A DNA stretch of 64,000 bases, from assembly GCF_017794965.1 (NCBI RefSeq), contig NZ_CP051240.1, positions 1,736,001-1,800,000 on the forward strand, in the 5' to 3' direction. Each line of letters begins with the position of its first letter. Within the stretch, counting starts at the first letter, position 1. Shown here piece by piece: positions 25,249-33,627 of this stretch. The notes beneath the pieces were generated by a model. It saw only the letters and a list, made by a program, of their open reading frames with translations, made no database searches and was not told the DNA's origin. The DNA is from Alcanivorax sp. (lineage in GTDB: Bacteria; Pseudomonadota; Gammaproteobacteria; Pseudomonadales; Alcanivoracaceae). The position numbers and the translations under genes are program-made.

Positions 25249-26445
25249 TCAGTTGCGATTCTCGTGCAGGAACCGGTAGGTGAAGTTGAGCTGAACACGG
25301 GGAACCTCCGCCCGCTTTCCTGCCTGATTGTCACGCATGCCATAGGAAGCTTCCGCACCATAACTCAGCCTTGGGGTGTGCTGGTACACCAGTGACAACG
25401 TGCCATAGCGGGTACGGCGCATAGCTTCATCTGGCAGGCGATCATCGGATTCAATGTCGATCTGCCCAGCCACGGAGGCCAGTGTCCAGTCCTGGGCCAT
25501 CTGCCATTCTGCACCGAGATAGCCGCCGGCGGTTTCCAGGGCTTCCAGGCCATCAGCAAAGACATAGCCGTCCATGCCGCCATCACCGAATCCGGACAGG
25601 TCATTGTAGTAATGGGCAAAGCCCTTGCCGGCACTTGCGCTGGCCAGCAGTCGGACGTTTTCGGCGGCGCTCAGTGAGCCACTCAGCACCGCCCCGCCCG
25701 CCTGAGCGAACTCCTGATCACCGTTGGCGAATTCCACACCGATCTCTCGGCTGACCATTCCCAGCCGGACATGACCGGCTGACATGGCCTGTTGCCAGCC
25801 CACGATTACATCGGGACGACGGCCCGCGGCACTGCTCAGGTTTTGCGGGTCATAGACTTCGCTATTGGGATCTTCAACGGCAACAAACACATTGTCGCCC
25901 TGCCAGCTGACACCCGCCTGACGGGCAAAGATGGCGCTATTGGGGCCCTGTGCATCAAGAGTGAGCGGCCAGGCAGCGCCATCAAGCAATTTTGTGAAGC
26001 CATAACCAGCCTGAAAGCCGCCCTGCTTGAAGTAAAAATCCCGGATTCGCAACTCGTATCTATCAATGCTGCCGAAAAGATCAGCAGCAAACACCATGTG
26101 CGGACCGTTCTTCTCCCCTACCCGCACGCCCAGTTGGCTGTTCTTGCCATGGAGCACGAAGTTCTGCTGGTCATTATCGCCAGTGGGGATGGTACTGGGG
26201 ATGAGCAATTCATCGAGACCTGCATTACGGTCATCGTAGATGGCATCAACACTGACCTTGCCGAAGACCGCCAGCGAAGGCAGAGAGAGGCGACGGGCAG
26301 ACTCGCTAGCTGTGGCGGCCTTGAGTGAGTTGATTTGTTCCTGAAGACGACGGATTTCGGCCTGGGTATTGTCAGCCAGGGCCGGTGTGGCCACGCATGC
26401 CACTGTCAGTGCCGCCATCCAGAAGGTGGATTGCACCCTGGACAT
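25249..26445 (-). CDS. DcaP-like trimeric outer-membrane porin
   Basis: 398 residues: signal peptide (ALTVACVATPALADN), a short N-terminal coiled coil (AEIRRLQEQINSLKAAT), then a beta-barrel starting LAVFGKVSVDAIYDDRN and ending with the strand VQLNFTYRFLHENRN. The coiled coil plus barrel layout is that of DcaP-family porins, which take up dicarboxylates and small acids. Monocistronic. The substrate here is unknown. Confidence 0.8.
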   Translation of the reverse strand: MSRVQSTFWMAALTVACVATPALADNTQAEIRRLQEQINSLKAATASESARRLSLPSLAVFGKVSVDAIYDDRNAGLDELLIPSTIPTGDNDQQNFVLHGKNSQLGVRVGEKNGPHMVFAADLFGSIDRYELRIRDFYFKQGGFQAGYGFTKLLDGAAWPLTLDAQGPNSAIFARQAGVSWQGDNVFVAVEDPNSEVYDPQNLSSAAGRRPDVIVGWQQAMSAGHVRLGMVSREIGVEFANGDQEFAQAGGAVLSGSLSAAENVRLLASASAGKGFAHYYNDLSGFGDGGMDGYVFADGLEALETAGGYLGAEWQMAQDWTLASVAGQIDIESDDRLPDEAMRRTRYGTLSLVYQHTPRLSYGAEASYGMRDNQAGKRAEVPRVQLNFTYRFLHENRN

Positions 26446-26770
26446 TGCATTCTCCTGGTCGCTGCCGGATTACGGCAGAGTTGGGGAGCTCCGCTATCCC
26501 TGATGTGTCGTTATTGGTTGCCTTGTGGGCGTTTATTCATGCCTGCGGAGCGCGAAAGGCGCGCACTATAATGATGCAGGGGTAAACAGGCCATGGGAGA
26601 ACCAGAACAAGGTTCAGAAGTGTTGTTAAAGACGACGAACGGTGCGCAAAAGAGCGAATTCAATTGTCACAACGCAACATTCGGGAATATTTTGCGTCAT
26701 TGTCTCACTGTATACCTGCTGCCTATGCTTCCTGCATAGCCGTTTCTTTTACAGACCCCGAGGGACAACC
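26446..26770. other. 325-nt intergenic region, no gene seen
   Basis: Divergent spacer between the porin and a hypothetical gene. A TATAAT occurs at 26567-26572 with a poor -35. No operator or RNA structure I would defend. Confidence 0.4.
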
Positions 26771-27484
26771 ATGACACAGCCATTTGTGGCCTTCCCCTGC
26801 TCCGCCGAACTGCGCAGTGAAACCGAGAAGTTAATCATCAACCTGCACATGGGTGTGTCCGAGCCGCAGAACAAACTGGCCATGTCCACCATCGAGCTGC
26901 TGATTGAGGACCTGCTGGATGGCTTCCTGCTCAAGCTGATTGATGTGCTGGAAATGCAGAATTTCATGGCCAAAATGGTTCGCAGCACCGCAGGCACCAT
27001 CAACAAGGCGGGCTCCTCCATTGCCAGCGCCTCCCTGAAAAAGATGGACAACAAGCAACTCCGCCCCATGGGAGAGCACGTTGCCGGCCTGATGCTGGAT
27101 GTTGAGGTTGAAGGTGAGATTCAGCCCTGGATGGGGGTGCCGGTTACCGATGACCTGTCCAGCGATATTGATGGTCTGCTGGTGGGCTTGCGTGGTGATA
27201 ACCCGAAGGAATATGTTCCGGTGGCCATGGACGTGCTGGACAAGCTCACTGACCAGGCTGTTGAGGTCTACATCAATGAGTCCGTGCGACTGCTGCAGGT
27301 AGGCATCGTACTGCGCAAGATGGCCAGCGCGGCGACGTCCGCCGTGAAAGGCGCCATGCGCCTGATGCTGAAGAAAACCCTGCCGGACCTGGACGACAAC
27401 CAGCTTCGCGCCCTCGCCGACTATATTGATCACCTGCATATCACCGATGGTGAGCCAGTGAAGATCATCGACAACGCGGCGTGA
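26771..27484 (+). CDS. conserved hypothetical helical protein
   Basis: 237 residues from ATG 26771 (GAGGGACAACC leader). The sequence is soluble and largely helical, with amphipathic segments (STIELLIEDLLDGFLLKLID, LKKMDNKQLRPMGEHVAGLM, AATSAVKGAMRLMLKKTLPD). No signal peptide, no catalytic motif, no family I recognise. It ends 45 nt before a strong terminator, so it is a single-gene unit. Confidence 0.75.
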   Translation: MTQPFVAFPCSAELRSETEKLIINLHMGVSEPQNKLAMSTIELLIEDLLDGFLLKLIDVLEMQNFMAKMVRSTAGTINKAGSSIASASLKKMDNKQLRPMGEHVAGLMLDVEVEGEIQPWMGVPVTDDLSSDIDGLLVGLRGDNPKEYVPVAMDVLDKLTDQAVEVYINESVRLLQVGIVLRKMASAATSAVKGAMRLMLKKTLPDLDDNQLRALADYIDHLHITDGEPVKIIDNAA

Positions 27485-27528
27485 ATGTATGCCGGATGCC
27501 GGACGCTTGATGCCGGACGGAAAAAGCA

Positions 27529-27556
27529 AAAAGGCCGGACATTTGTCCGGCCTTTT
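27529..27556 (+). terminator. strong intrinsic terminator
   Basis: Perfect 12-bp stem aaaaggccggac/gtccggcctttt with loop attt, then ggttttt. It ends the hypothetical gene at 27484. Confidence 0.88.
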
Positions 27557-27586
27557 GGTTTTTGGCGATGTTACTCATCAAACCGC

Positions 27587-27651
27587 TGTGGGAGCGTGCT
27601 TGCACGCGAATGACGGATACCAAACCCTTCGCGTGCAAGCACGCTCCCACA
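27587..27651. repeat. REP/BIME inverted pair
   Basis: tgtgggagcgtgcttgcacg at 27587 and its reverse complement ending cacgctcccaca at 27651 are separated by 17 nt. Each is also internally palindromic (gcgtgcttgcacgc). A classic BIME layout between convergent transcripts. Confidence 0.8.
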
Positions 27652-27673
27652 AGGTGTGGCATCAGGAGCAAGT

Positions 27674-28852
27674 TCACTTGCTCAAGTGCCTCATGGCCTT
27701 TTCCAGGCCTTCCAGGGTCAGCGGGAACATATTGTGTTCCACCAGCTGCTTGATCCACTGGGTTGAGGTGGTCATCTGCCAGGCGCGCTCGGGTTCCGGG
27801 TTCAACCACACCACCTTCTCGTAGGTCTCCATGATGCGCTGGAACCAGACCGCCCCGGCCTCATCGTTCCAGTGCTCCACGCTGCCGCCCACAGAATTCA
27901 CCTCGTAGGGGCTCATGGCGGCATCGCCCACAAAGATCACCTTGTAGTCGCTGCCGTACTTGTGGAGCACGTCCCAGGTGGACATCTTCTCGTCCCAGCG
28001 ACGGCGATTATCCTTCCACACGTATTCGTAGACGAAGTTATGGAAGTAGAAGTACTCCATGTGCTTGAACTCTACCCGGGCGGCAGAGAACAGCTCTTCG
28101 CAGATCTTGATGAAGGGATCCATGGAACCGCCCACATCGAAGAACAGCAGCACCTTGGCGCGGTTCTCCTGCTCGCGACGCATCTTGATGTCGAGCAGGC
28201 CGGCATTGGCGGCGGTGGAGCGGATGGTGTCGTCCAGATCCAGTTCTTCCTGGTTGCTGGTGCGGGCAAACTTGCGCAGACGCCGCAGGGCCAGCTTGAT
28301 GTTACGGGTACCCAGCTCCACGGAGTCATCCAGATTACGGAATTCCCGCTTCTCCCAAACCTTCACCGCCTTCTTGTTCCGGGAAGGGCCGGTCATGCGA
28401 ACCCCTTCCGGGTTGGCACCATGGCCACCAAAGGGGCTGGTACCGCCGGTACCCACCCACTTGTTACCACCCTGATGGCGCTTTTCCTGCTCTTCCAGGC
28501 GCTTGCGCAGTTCGTCGAGGATCTTTTCCAGGCTACCCAGCCCTTGCAGTTTCTCTAACTCTTCCTGGCTCAGGTTCTTTTCCAGTTCCTTGCGCAGCCA
28601 TTCGTCCGGAATCACCTTGCTGAGCCAGTCCGGTTCCAGTTCTTCCAGCCCTTCAAAGTAACTGGCGAAGGCTTGATCGAAGCGGTCATAGAACTTCTCA
28701 TCCTTGACCATCACCGCCCGGCTGAGCATGTAGAAATCTTCTACAGAGCCAAACGCCACATGGGCCTGCAGGGCTGAACAGAGATCCAGCAACTCACGCA
28801 GCGTTACCGGAACCCGGTAGCGGCGCAGATTTTCAAAGAAACCAATCAGCAT
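27674..28852 (-). CDS. CoxE-like VWA-domain protein
   Basis: 392 residues. The C-terminal half is a von Willebrand A domain with a MIDAS motif of DxGxS type (LLFFDVGGSMDPF, about residue 230) and VIFVGDAAMSPYEV. The N-terminal half is helical and acidic/basic with a KRLEEQEKRHQGGN linker. It is paired with the MoxR ATPase just upstream (7-nt gap). Such MoxR/VWA pairs work as metal-dependent chaperones that assemble or activate enzyme complexes. The client is unknown; no CO-dehydrogenase genes are near. Confidence 0.85.
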   Translation of the reverse strand: MLIGFFENLRRYRVPVTLRELLDLCSALQAHVAFGSVEDFYMLSRAVMVKDEKFYDRFDQAFASYFEGLEELEPDWLSKVIPDEWLRKELEKNLSQEELEKLQGLGSLEKILDELRKRLEEQEKRHQGGNKWVGTGGTSPFGGHGANPEGVRMTGPSRNKKAVKVWEKREFRNLDDSVELGTRNIKLALRRLRKFARTSNQEELDLDDTIRSTAANAGLLDIKMRREQENRAKVLLFFDVGGSMDPFIKICEELFSAARVEFKHMEYFYFHNFVYEYVWKDNRRRWDEKMSTWDVLHKYGSDYKVIFVGDAAMSPYEVNSVGGSVEHWNDEAGAVWFQRIMETYEKVVWLNPEPERAWQMTTSTQWIKQLVEHNMFPLTLEGLEKAMRHLSK

Positions 28853-28859
28853 GGAGTTA

Positions 28860-29702
28860 TCAGCTTTCGCGACGATTCATGAAGGCCAACCGCTCAAGCA
28901 GCTGCACGTCCGATTCGTTCTTGAGCAGTGCGCCGTACAGCGGCGGCACCGCGCTCTTGGTATCCCGGTTGCGCAGCACGTCTTCCGGAATATCGTCGGC
29001 CATCAACAACTTCAGCCAGTCGATCAGCTCACTGGTGGACGGCTTCTTCTTCAGGCCCGGCACCTTGCGCAGGTCGAAGAAGATCTGTAGGGCTTCAGTG
29101 ACCAGGTTCTTCTTGATCTCGGGATAATGCACATCAACGATGGCCTGCATGGTCTCGGCATCAGGGAAGTTGATGTAGTGGAAGAAGCAGCGACGCAGGA
29201 AGGCGTCCGGCAGCTCCTTCTCGTTGTTGGAGGTGATGATCACAATGGGGCGCTGCTTGGCCTTGATCAGCTCACCGGTTTCATAGACGAAGAACTCCAT
29301 GCGATCCAGCTCCTGGAGCAGATCGTTGGGGAATTCGATGTCGGCCTTGTCGATCTCGTCGATCAGCAATACCACCTGCCCTTCGTGGGTGAAGGCCTCC
29401 CACAGCTTGCCTTTCTTCAGGTAGTTGGACACGTCTTCCACACCCTCTGCACCCAGCTGGGAATCACGCAGGCGGGAGACCGCATCGTACTCATACAAGC
29501 CCTGCTGGGCCTTGGTGGTAGATTTCACATTCCAGGAAAGCAGGGGCAAGCCCAGGGATTCGGCCACCTGTTCGGCGAGCAAGGTCTTGCCGGTGCCGGG
29601 TTCGCCCTTGATCAGCAAGGGGCGCTTTAGCGCGATGGCGGCGTTGACCGCCATTTTGAGGTCATCAGTGGCGACGTATTGGTCGGTACCCTGAAACTGC
29701 AT
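28860..29702 (-). CDS. MoxR-family AAA+ ATPase
   Basis: 280 residues from ATG 29702 (GGAG site). Walker A GEPGTGKTLLAEQ, Walker B VVLLIDEIDKADIEFPND, sensor 1 IITSNNEKELPDAFLRRC with arginine finger, then the C-terminal lid. AAA+ chaperones of this class remodel partner complexes together with VWA proteins; the VWA gene follows directly, so the two form a functional pair. Confidence 0.92.
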   Translation of the reverse strand: MQFQGTDQYVATDDLKMAVNAAIALKRPLLIKGEPGTGKTLLAEQVAESLGLPLLSWNVKSTTKAQQGLYEYDAVSRLRDSQLGAEGVEDVSNYLKKGKLWEAFTHEGQVVLLIDEIDKADIEFPNDLLQELDRMEFFVYETGELIKAKQRPIVIITSNNEKELPDAFLRRCFFHYINFPDAETMQAIVDVHYPEIKKNLVTEALQIFFDLRKVPGLKKKPSTSELIDWLKLLMADDIPEDVLRNRDTKSAVPPLYGALLKNESDVQLLERLAFMNRRES

Positions 29703-29829
29703 GAATTTCTCCACTCTTTGGTGCTTCCGAGACAAGTGTGCAACTCTAACAATCTGATTTCCGGGCGCAAAGGGCCGTTTGAGCCAAGGAAACAGTGATT
29801 TACGTCAGGGCTGTGCCATAATCCGCGCC

Positions 29830-30546
29830 ATGAATCTGCTACTTCTCACACCAGAACAGCACCTTGCAGGGGCCCGATGGCGGCTGACACCCCGACAGGC
29901 GCAGCATGTCCTGACAGTCCTCAATGGGGTGCCGGGTCAGCAAATACGCGCAGGACTACTGAATGGTGACGTGGGATTAGCCACAATAGAAACCATTAAA
30001 AACAGTGAGATAGAGGTATTTTTTAAAGCAGATTCGCAGCCCGTGTCTCCTCCGGGACTCTCCCTGTTGCTCGCCCTTCCCCGCCCGAAGATGCTCAAAC
30101 GCCTGCTCATCGACGCCACCAGCCTGGGGATTAAACAGATTGTGCTGATCAACAGCTGGAAGGTGGACAAGAGCTACTGGCAGACCCCCAATCTCAAGGC
30201 TGATCTGCTTCGTGAAAAGATGTTGCTGGGGCTTGAGCAGGCTCGCGATACGGTGCTCCCGACCCTGACCCTGGCCCCCCGCTTTCGACCGTTTGTGGAA
30301 GATAACCTGGATAGCTGGGCGGGCAACAGCCAACGCATTCTTGCCCACCCCGGCGACCATCCCCCCATGCCGCACAGCCAGACCTCACCAACCACCCTGG
30401 CCATTGGCCCCGAAGGCGGTTGGACCGATTATGAGGTGGAGATGCTGCAGAAGCAGGGATTCAGCTGTTTCAGCTTCGGCTCGCGCATATTACGGGTAGA
30501 AACTGCCCTGCCCGCCCTGGTGGGACGGTTAATGCAACTGCCCTGA
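29830..30546 (+). CDS. rsmE: 16S rRNA (uracil-1498-N3) methyltransferase
   Basis: 238 residues from ATG 29830. N-terminal PUA-like part (LTPRQAQHVLTVL) then a SPOUT knot with LLLALPRPKMLKRLLIDAT, TLAIGPEGGWTDYEVEML and SFGSRILRVETALPAL, the diagnostic SAM-binding trefoil segments. It methylates U1498 of 16S rRNA. Single gene with a complex repeat region after it. Confidence 0.95.
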   Translation: MNLLLLTPEQHLAGARWRLTPRQAQHVLTVLNGVPGQQIRAGLLNGDVGLATIETIKNSEIEVFFKADSQPVSPPGLSLLLALPRPKMLKRLLIDATSLGIKQIVLINSWKVDKSYWQTPNLKADLLREKMLLGLEQARDTVLPTLTLAPRFRPFVEDNLDSWAGNSQRILAHPGDHPPMPHSQTSPTTLAIGPEGGWTDYEVEMLQKQGFSCFSFGSRILRVETALPALVGRLMQLP

Positions 30547-30873
30547 AAGCCTTGTTTTACCACAGAGATCACGGCGTTCACTGAGCAAAACATAGTCAGC
30601 GTTAACGCATGCTTGGGCTGTAGGAGCGCCACTTGGGGCGCGAATCGAGCGCCAGCGAGTAACGCAAAGCGAAAGGCTATAACACCGCCAAACACGAGTG
30701 TTTTGCTCTTCGTAACACGCTTCTCGCAACGCTCATACAAGCTGTTCGCGGCTCGAGCGCCGCTCCTACGGTAAGGCTGTGCAACCAAGGAGCACAGAGA
30801 TCACTGCTTCACCAAGGCATTTCCTCAGTAAACGCTGTGATCGCTGTGGTGGTAAAAACCGTCTTACAGGATT
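30547..30873. repeat. nested inverted-repeat region with a second REP family
   Basis: Outer arms: ttttaccacagagatcacgg (30555 on) and its imperfect reverse complement at 30824-30857. Inner arms: tgtaggagcgccacttgggg (30619 on) and the oppositely oriented ttcgcggctcgagcgccgct (30745 on), ending ccta at 30768. The inner units are REP-like (TGTAGGAGCG head, CGCGAA tail). No protein-coding gene. The structure separates convergent rsmE and rluB. Confidence 0.7.
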
Positions 30874-31719
30874 TTAACGACGGTAGGGTCCGCGGCGGGC
30901 TTTGCGGGGGGGCTTGCTGCCTTTCTGGTGGCGCAGGCGGGCTCGACCGTACAGGCCGGTATATTTTTTACCCTTCAGCTCAACCTTGTCGATCAGGCCC
31001 TGAATCTGCTGGGGCTCCAGCTCCATCCAGCGCCCCTGACGGAGCTGCGGAGGAAGACGCAGATCGCCAAAACGAATCCGCATCAAGCGCGCCACATCCA
31101 GGTCCTGTGACTGAAACAGGCGCCGGACTTCACGGTATTTACCGCCTACCAGCGTGACCTTGTACCAGTGGTTGGCACCCTCTTCCGCACCACCGGCATC
31201 CTCGATGGTCTCGAATTTGGACACCCCGTCTTCCAGCAGCACACCGTCCAGCATGGCTTGCCGTTTTTCCGCGGTGAGCTCACCACGCACACGCACGGCA
31301 TATTCGCGCACGAAGCCATTGGAGGGATGCATCAGGCGGTGAGCCAGCTCCCCATCCGTAGTGAACAGCAGCAGGCCGGTGGTACTGATATCAAGACGCC
31401 CCACCTGTACCCAGCGCAGGCCATTCAAACGCGGCAGATTATCAAACACCGTGGGTCGACCTTCCGGGTCGTTGCGTGAACACACCTCGCCCGGAGGCTT
31501 GTGGTACATGATCACACGCTGTTCGATGTCTTCTTCTGGCTTCACTTTGATTGTCCTGCCATCCACTCGGAGCACATCTTCAGGGCCAACCCGGTCACCC
31601 AGAGTGGCGATATTGCCATTGACGGAAACCCGACCTGCCTCGATCCAGGTTTCCAGTTCCCGGCGTGAACCCAGGCCCGCCCGGGCCAGGACCTTCTGCA
31701 ATTTTTCCGTTTCACTCAT
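30874..31719 (-). CDS. rluB: 23S rRNA pseudouridine-2605 synthase
   Basis: 281 residues: S4 RNA-binding domain (LQKVLARAGLGSRRELETWI, 6-60), then the RsuA-type catalytic domain with the active Asp in GRLDISTTGLLLFTTDGELA, and a basic C-terminal tail (KGSKPPRKARRGPYRR). Its start overlaps the scpB stop by 8 nt (ATGAGTGA), the last gene of the scpA-scpB-rluB run. Confidence 0.95.
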   Translation of the reverse strand: MSETEKLQKVLARAGLGSRRELETWIEAGRVSVNGNIATLGDRVGPEDVLRVDGRTIKVKPEEDIEQRVIMYHKPPGEVCSRNDPEGRPTVFDNLPRLNGLRWVQVGRLDISTTGLLLFTTDGELAHRLMHPSNGFVREYAVRVRGELTAEKRQAMLDGVLLEDGVSKFETIEDAGGAEEGANHWYKVTLVGGKYREVRRLFQSQDLDVARLMRIRFGDLRLPPQLRQGRWMELEPQQIQGLIDKVELKGKKYTGLYGRARLRHQKGSKPPRKARRGPYRR

Positions 31720-32680
31720 GACGATTCGGGCTGTCCTCGGTATTGGCAGCCTCAGCGGCTGTCACGTCAGCGAAGTGCTCTTCACTGCTCTCATTACGGT
31801 CTTCACTGTTGCCCTGTTCGTCCTCGACGGGCGCTTGATCCCTGTTTTCTTCTGCAGTGCCTTGTGATGTGTCTTCGCCATCATTGTCTGCCTGCCGAGC
31901 AGGCTTGCGGCGGAATTCATCCTCGAAACTGGCCAGCACGGCATCCACGTTATCCATGCTCATCAGGTCCGCTTCATCCACATCCGGTTCTTGCTCCAGC
32001 CCCGGGAAGCTCTCCTGGTCGCTGGGCAGCCGGGCTTCGTGCTCCTCTTCCAGCAACCCCTGACCATCTTCACCTTGCGGCGCTTCATCATGGTCACCGG
32101 GGGCGGCGTTTACCGGGGGAACATCGGTGAGTTCAAGTTCTTCGTTGACCTTGTCCAGATCACGGATTTCCGAGAGCGGCGGCAAATCCTCAAGACTTTT
32201 CAGGTCGAAATAATCCAGGAACTGCCGTGTGGTGGCGAACATGGCAGGTCGGCCAGGCACATCGCGATGCCCCACCACACGCACCCAGTTTCGCTCCAGC
32301 AAACTTTTGACGATATGCGAGCTTACCGAAACGCCACGAATCTCTTCGATTTCGCCACGGGTAATGGGCTGGCGATAAGCGATCAGGGCCAGGGTTTCCA
32401 AAATGGCCCGGCTGTAGCGGGGCGGTTTTTCCTGCCACAGCCGGCTGACCCACTGCCCCAGCTCGGGACGTGCCTGAAAGCGGAACCCGGACGCCACCTC
32501 GCGCAGATAAATACCGCGATCGGCATAGTCTTCCGCCAGTGACTCCAGCAGCTTGGCCAACTCCGGTTTGCTGGGCTGATCTTCTTCGTCGAACAGCATC
32601 AGCATGGCATCGCGATCCAGCGGCCCTTCAGCAACCAGGATAGCGGCTTCAATCACTTTCTTGATCTTGTCAGCGTCCAC
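31712..32680 (-). CDS. scpB: SMC-ScpAB condensin subunit ScpB
   Basis: 322 residues from a GTG at 32680 with a GGGG-type leader. The winged-helix core (1-185) is typical: KKVIEAAILVAEGPLDRDAM, LETLALIAYRQPITRGEIEE, GVSVSSHIVKSLLERNWVRV. The last 135 residues are a low-complexity acidic tail with many Glu/Asp, absent in the 190-200-residue standard form but common in pseudomonads and relatives. It forms the condensin kleisin complex with ScpA and SMC for chromosome segregation. Confidence 0.94.
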   Translation of the reverse strand: MDADKIKKVIEAAILVAEGPLDRDAMLMLFDEEDQPSKPELAKLLESLAEDYADRGIYLREVASGFRFQARPELGQWVSRLWQEKPPRYSRAILETLALIAYRQPITRGEIEEIRGVSVSSHIVKSLLERNWVRVVGHRDVPGRPAMFATTRQFLDYFDLKSLEDLPPLSEIRDLDKVNEELELTDVPPVNAAPGDHDEAPQGEDGQGLLEEEHEARLPSDQESFPGLEQEPDVDEADLMSMDNVDAVLASFEDEFRRKPARQADNDGEDTSQGTAEENRDQAPVEDEQGNSEDRNESSEEHFADVTAAEAANTEDSPNRHE

Positions 32681-32682
32681 GC

Positions 32683-33609
32683 TTACCCCTCGGTACCGTC
32701 ATGGGCGTCATTCTCCGTTTCCGGCTCGTCTTCCAGCTCCAGCTGGGCAAGCACGTCTGATTCTTCCATCACCAGGGTCTTGGCCTTTACATGGATCGGC
32801 GCAAAGGGTTCGTTTTGAACCAGTTCGATCAGGGCCCCCTTGACCAGTTCCAGTACGGCCAGAAAGCTCACTACCACCCCAAGCCTGCCCTCTTCCGGGT
32901 TGAACAGCTCGATGAAGGGAACGAATTCTCGACCCTTGAGCTTGTCGAGCACATTGGCCATGCGCTCACGGGTGGACAGCTTCTCGCGGGAGACCTGGTG
33001 ACTTTCGAACATGTCTGCCCGGTGCATGACCTCCTTGAGGGCCAGCAACAGTTCGCGCATGTCCACATCCGGCTGGGCTTTCTCCCGGGTGTATTCTGGA
33101 CGTTTGGCTGCCGCCGGGAACACGTCCCGTTCCAGCCGTGGCAGCTCGTCGATGTCTTCGGCCGCCTTCTTGAAGCGTTCATATTCCTGGAGACGACGAA
33201 TCAACTCAGCGCGCGGATCTTCGCCTTCCTCGTCATCGTCTTCGGACTGGCGCGGAAGCAGCATGCGCGACTTGATCTCGCCCAGCATGGCGGCCATGAC
33301 CAGATACTCCGCCGCCAGCTCGAAGTTCATGGCCTTCATCAGCTCCACATACTCCATGTACTGCACGGTGATGGTGGCCACCGGCACATCGAGGATGTCC
33401 AGATTCTGGCGTTTGATCAGGTAAAGCAACAGATCCAGCGGTCCCTCGAACGCTTCCAGGAACACTTCCAGTGCATCCGGCGGGATGTACAGATCATCCG
33501 GCAGCTTGGTAATTGCCTTGCCGTAGACCAGCCCGAACGGCATCTCCGCCTGCTGGGCGTGCTGCCCATCAGGGGGGGGCTGCGTTGTCGGTTCTGCCGT
33601 TTCCGTCAT
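32683..33609 (-). CDS. scpA: SMC-ScpAB condensin kleisin subunit ScpA
   Basis: 308 residues. Core kleisin sequence FEGPLDLLLYLIKRQNLDIL near residue 55, AAEYLVMAAMLGEIKSRMLL, and the C-terminal winged helix VVSFLAVLELVKGALIELVQ. An N-terminal extension of about 50 residues and an acidic C-terminus are extra. It bridges SMC heads and binds ScpB, encoded 3 nt downstream. Confidence 0.95.
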   Translation of the reverse strand: MTETAEPTTQPPPDGQHAQQAEMPFGLVYGKAITKLPDDLYIPPDALEVFLEAFEGPLDLLLYLIKRQNLDILDVPVATITVQYMEYVELMKAMNFELAAEYLVMAAMLGEIKSRMLLPRQSEDDDEEGEDPRAELIRRLQEYERFKKAAEDIDELPRLERDVFPAAAKRPEYTREKAQPDVDMRELLLALKEVMHRADMFESHQVSREKLSTRERMANVLDKLKGREFVPFIELFNPEEGRLGVVVSFLAVLELVKGALIELVQNEPFAPIHVKAKTLVMEESDVLAQLELEDEPETENDAHDGTEG

Positions 33610-33627
33610 CGTCGTTCCCTGGCCGCG

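Noticed and set aside
26567..26572. TATAAT upstream of the hypothetical gene as a promoter
   Set aside because: No acceptable -35 at 16-18 bp, so I did not annotate it.
27490..27520. gccgga-type short direct repeats before the terminator as a CRISPR-like array
   Set aside because: Only two or three 9-10-bp copies with no spacers; likely slippage products of the terminator region.
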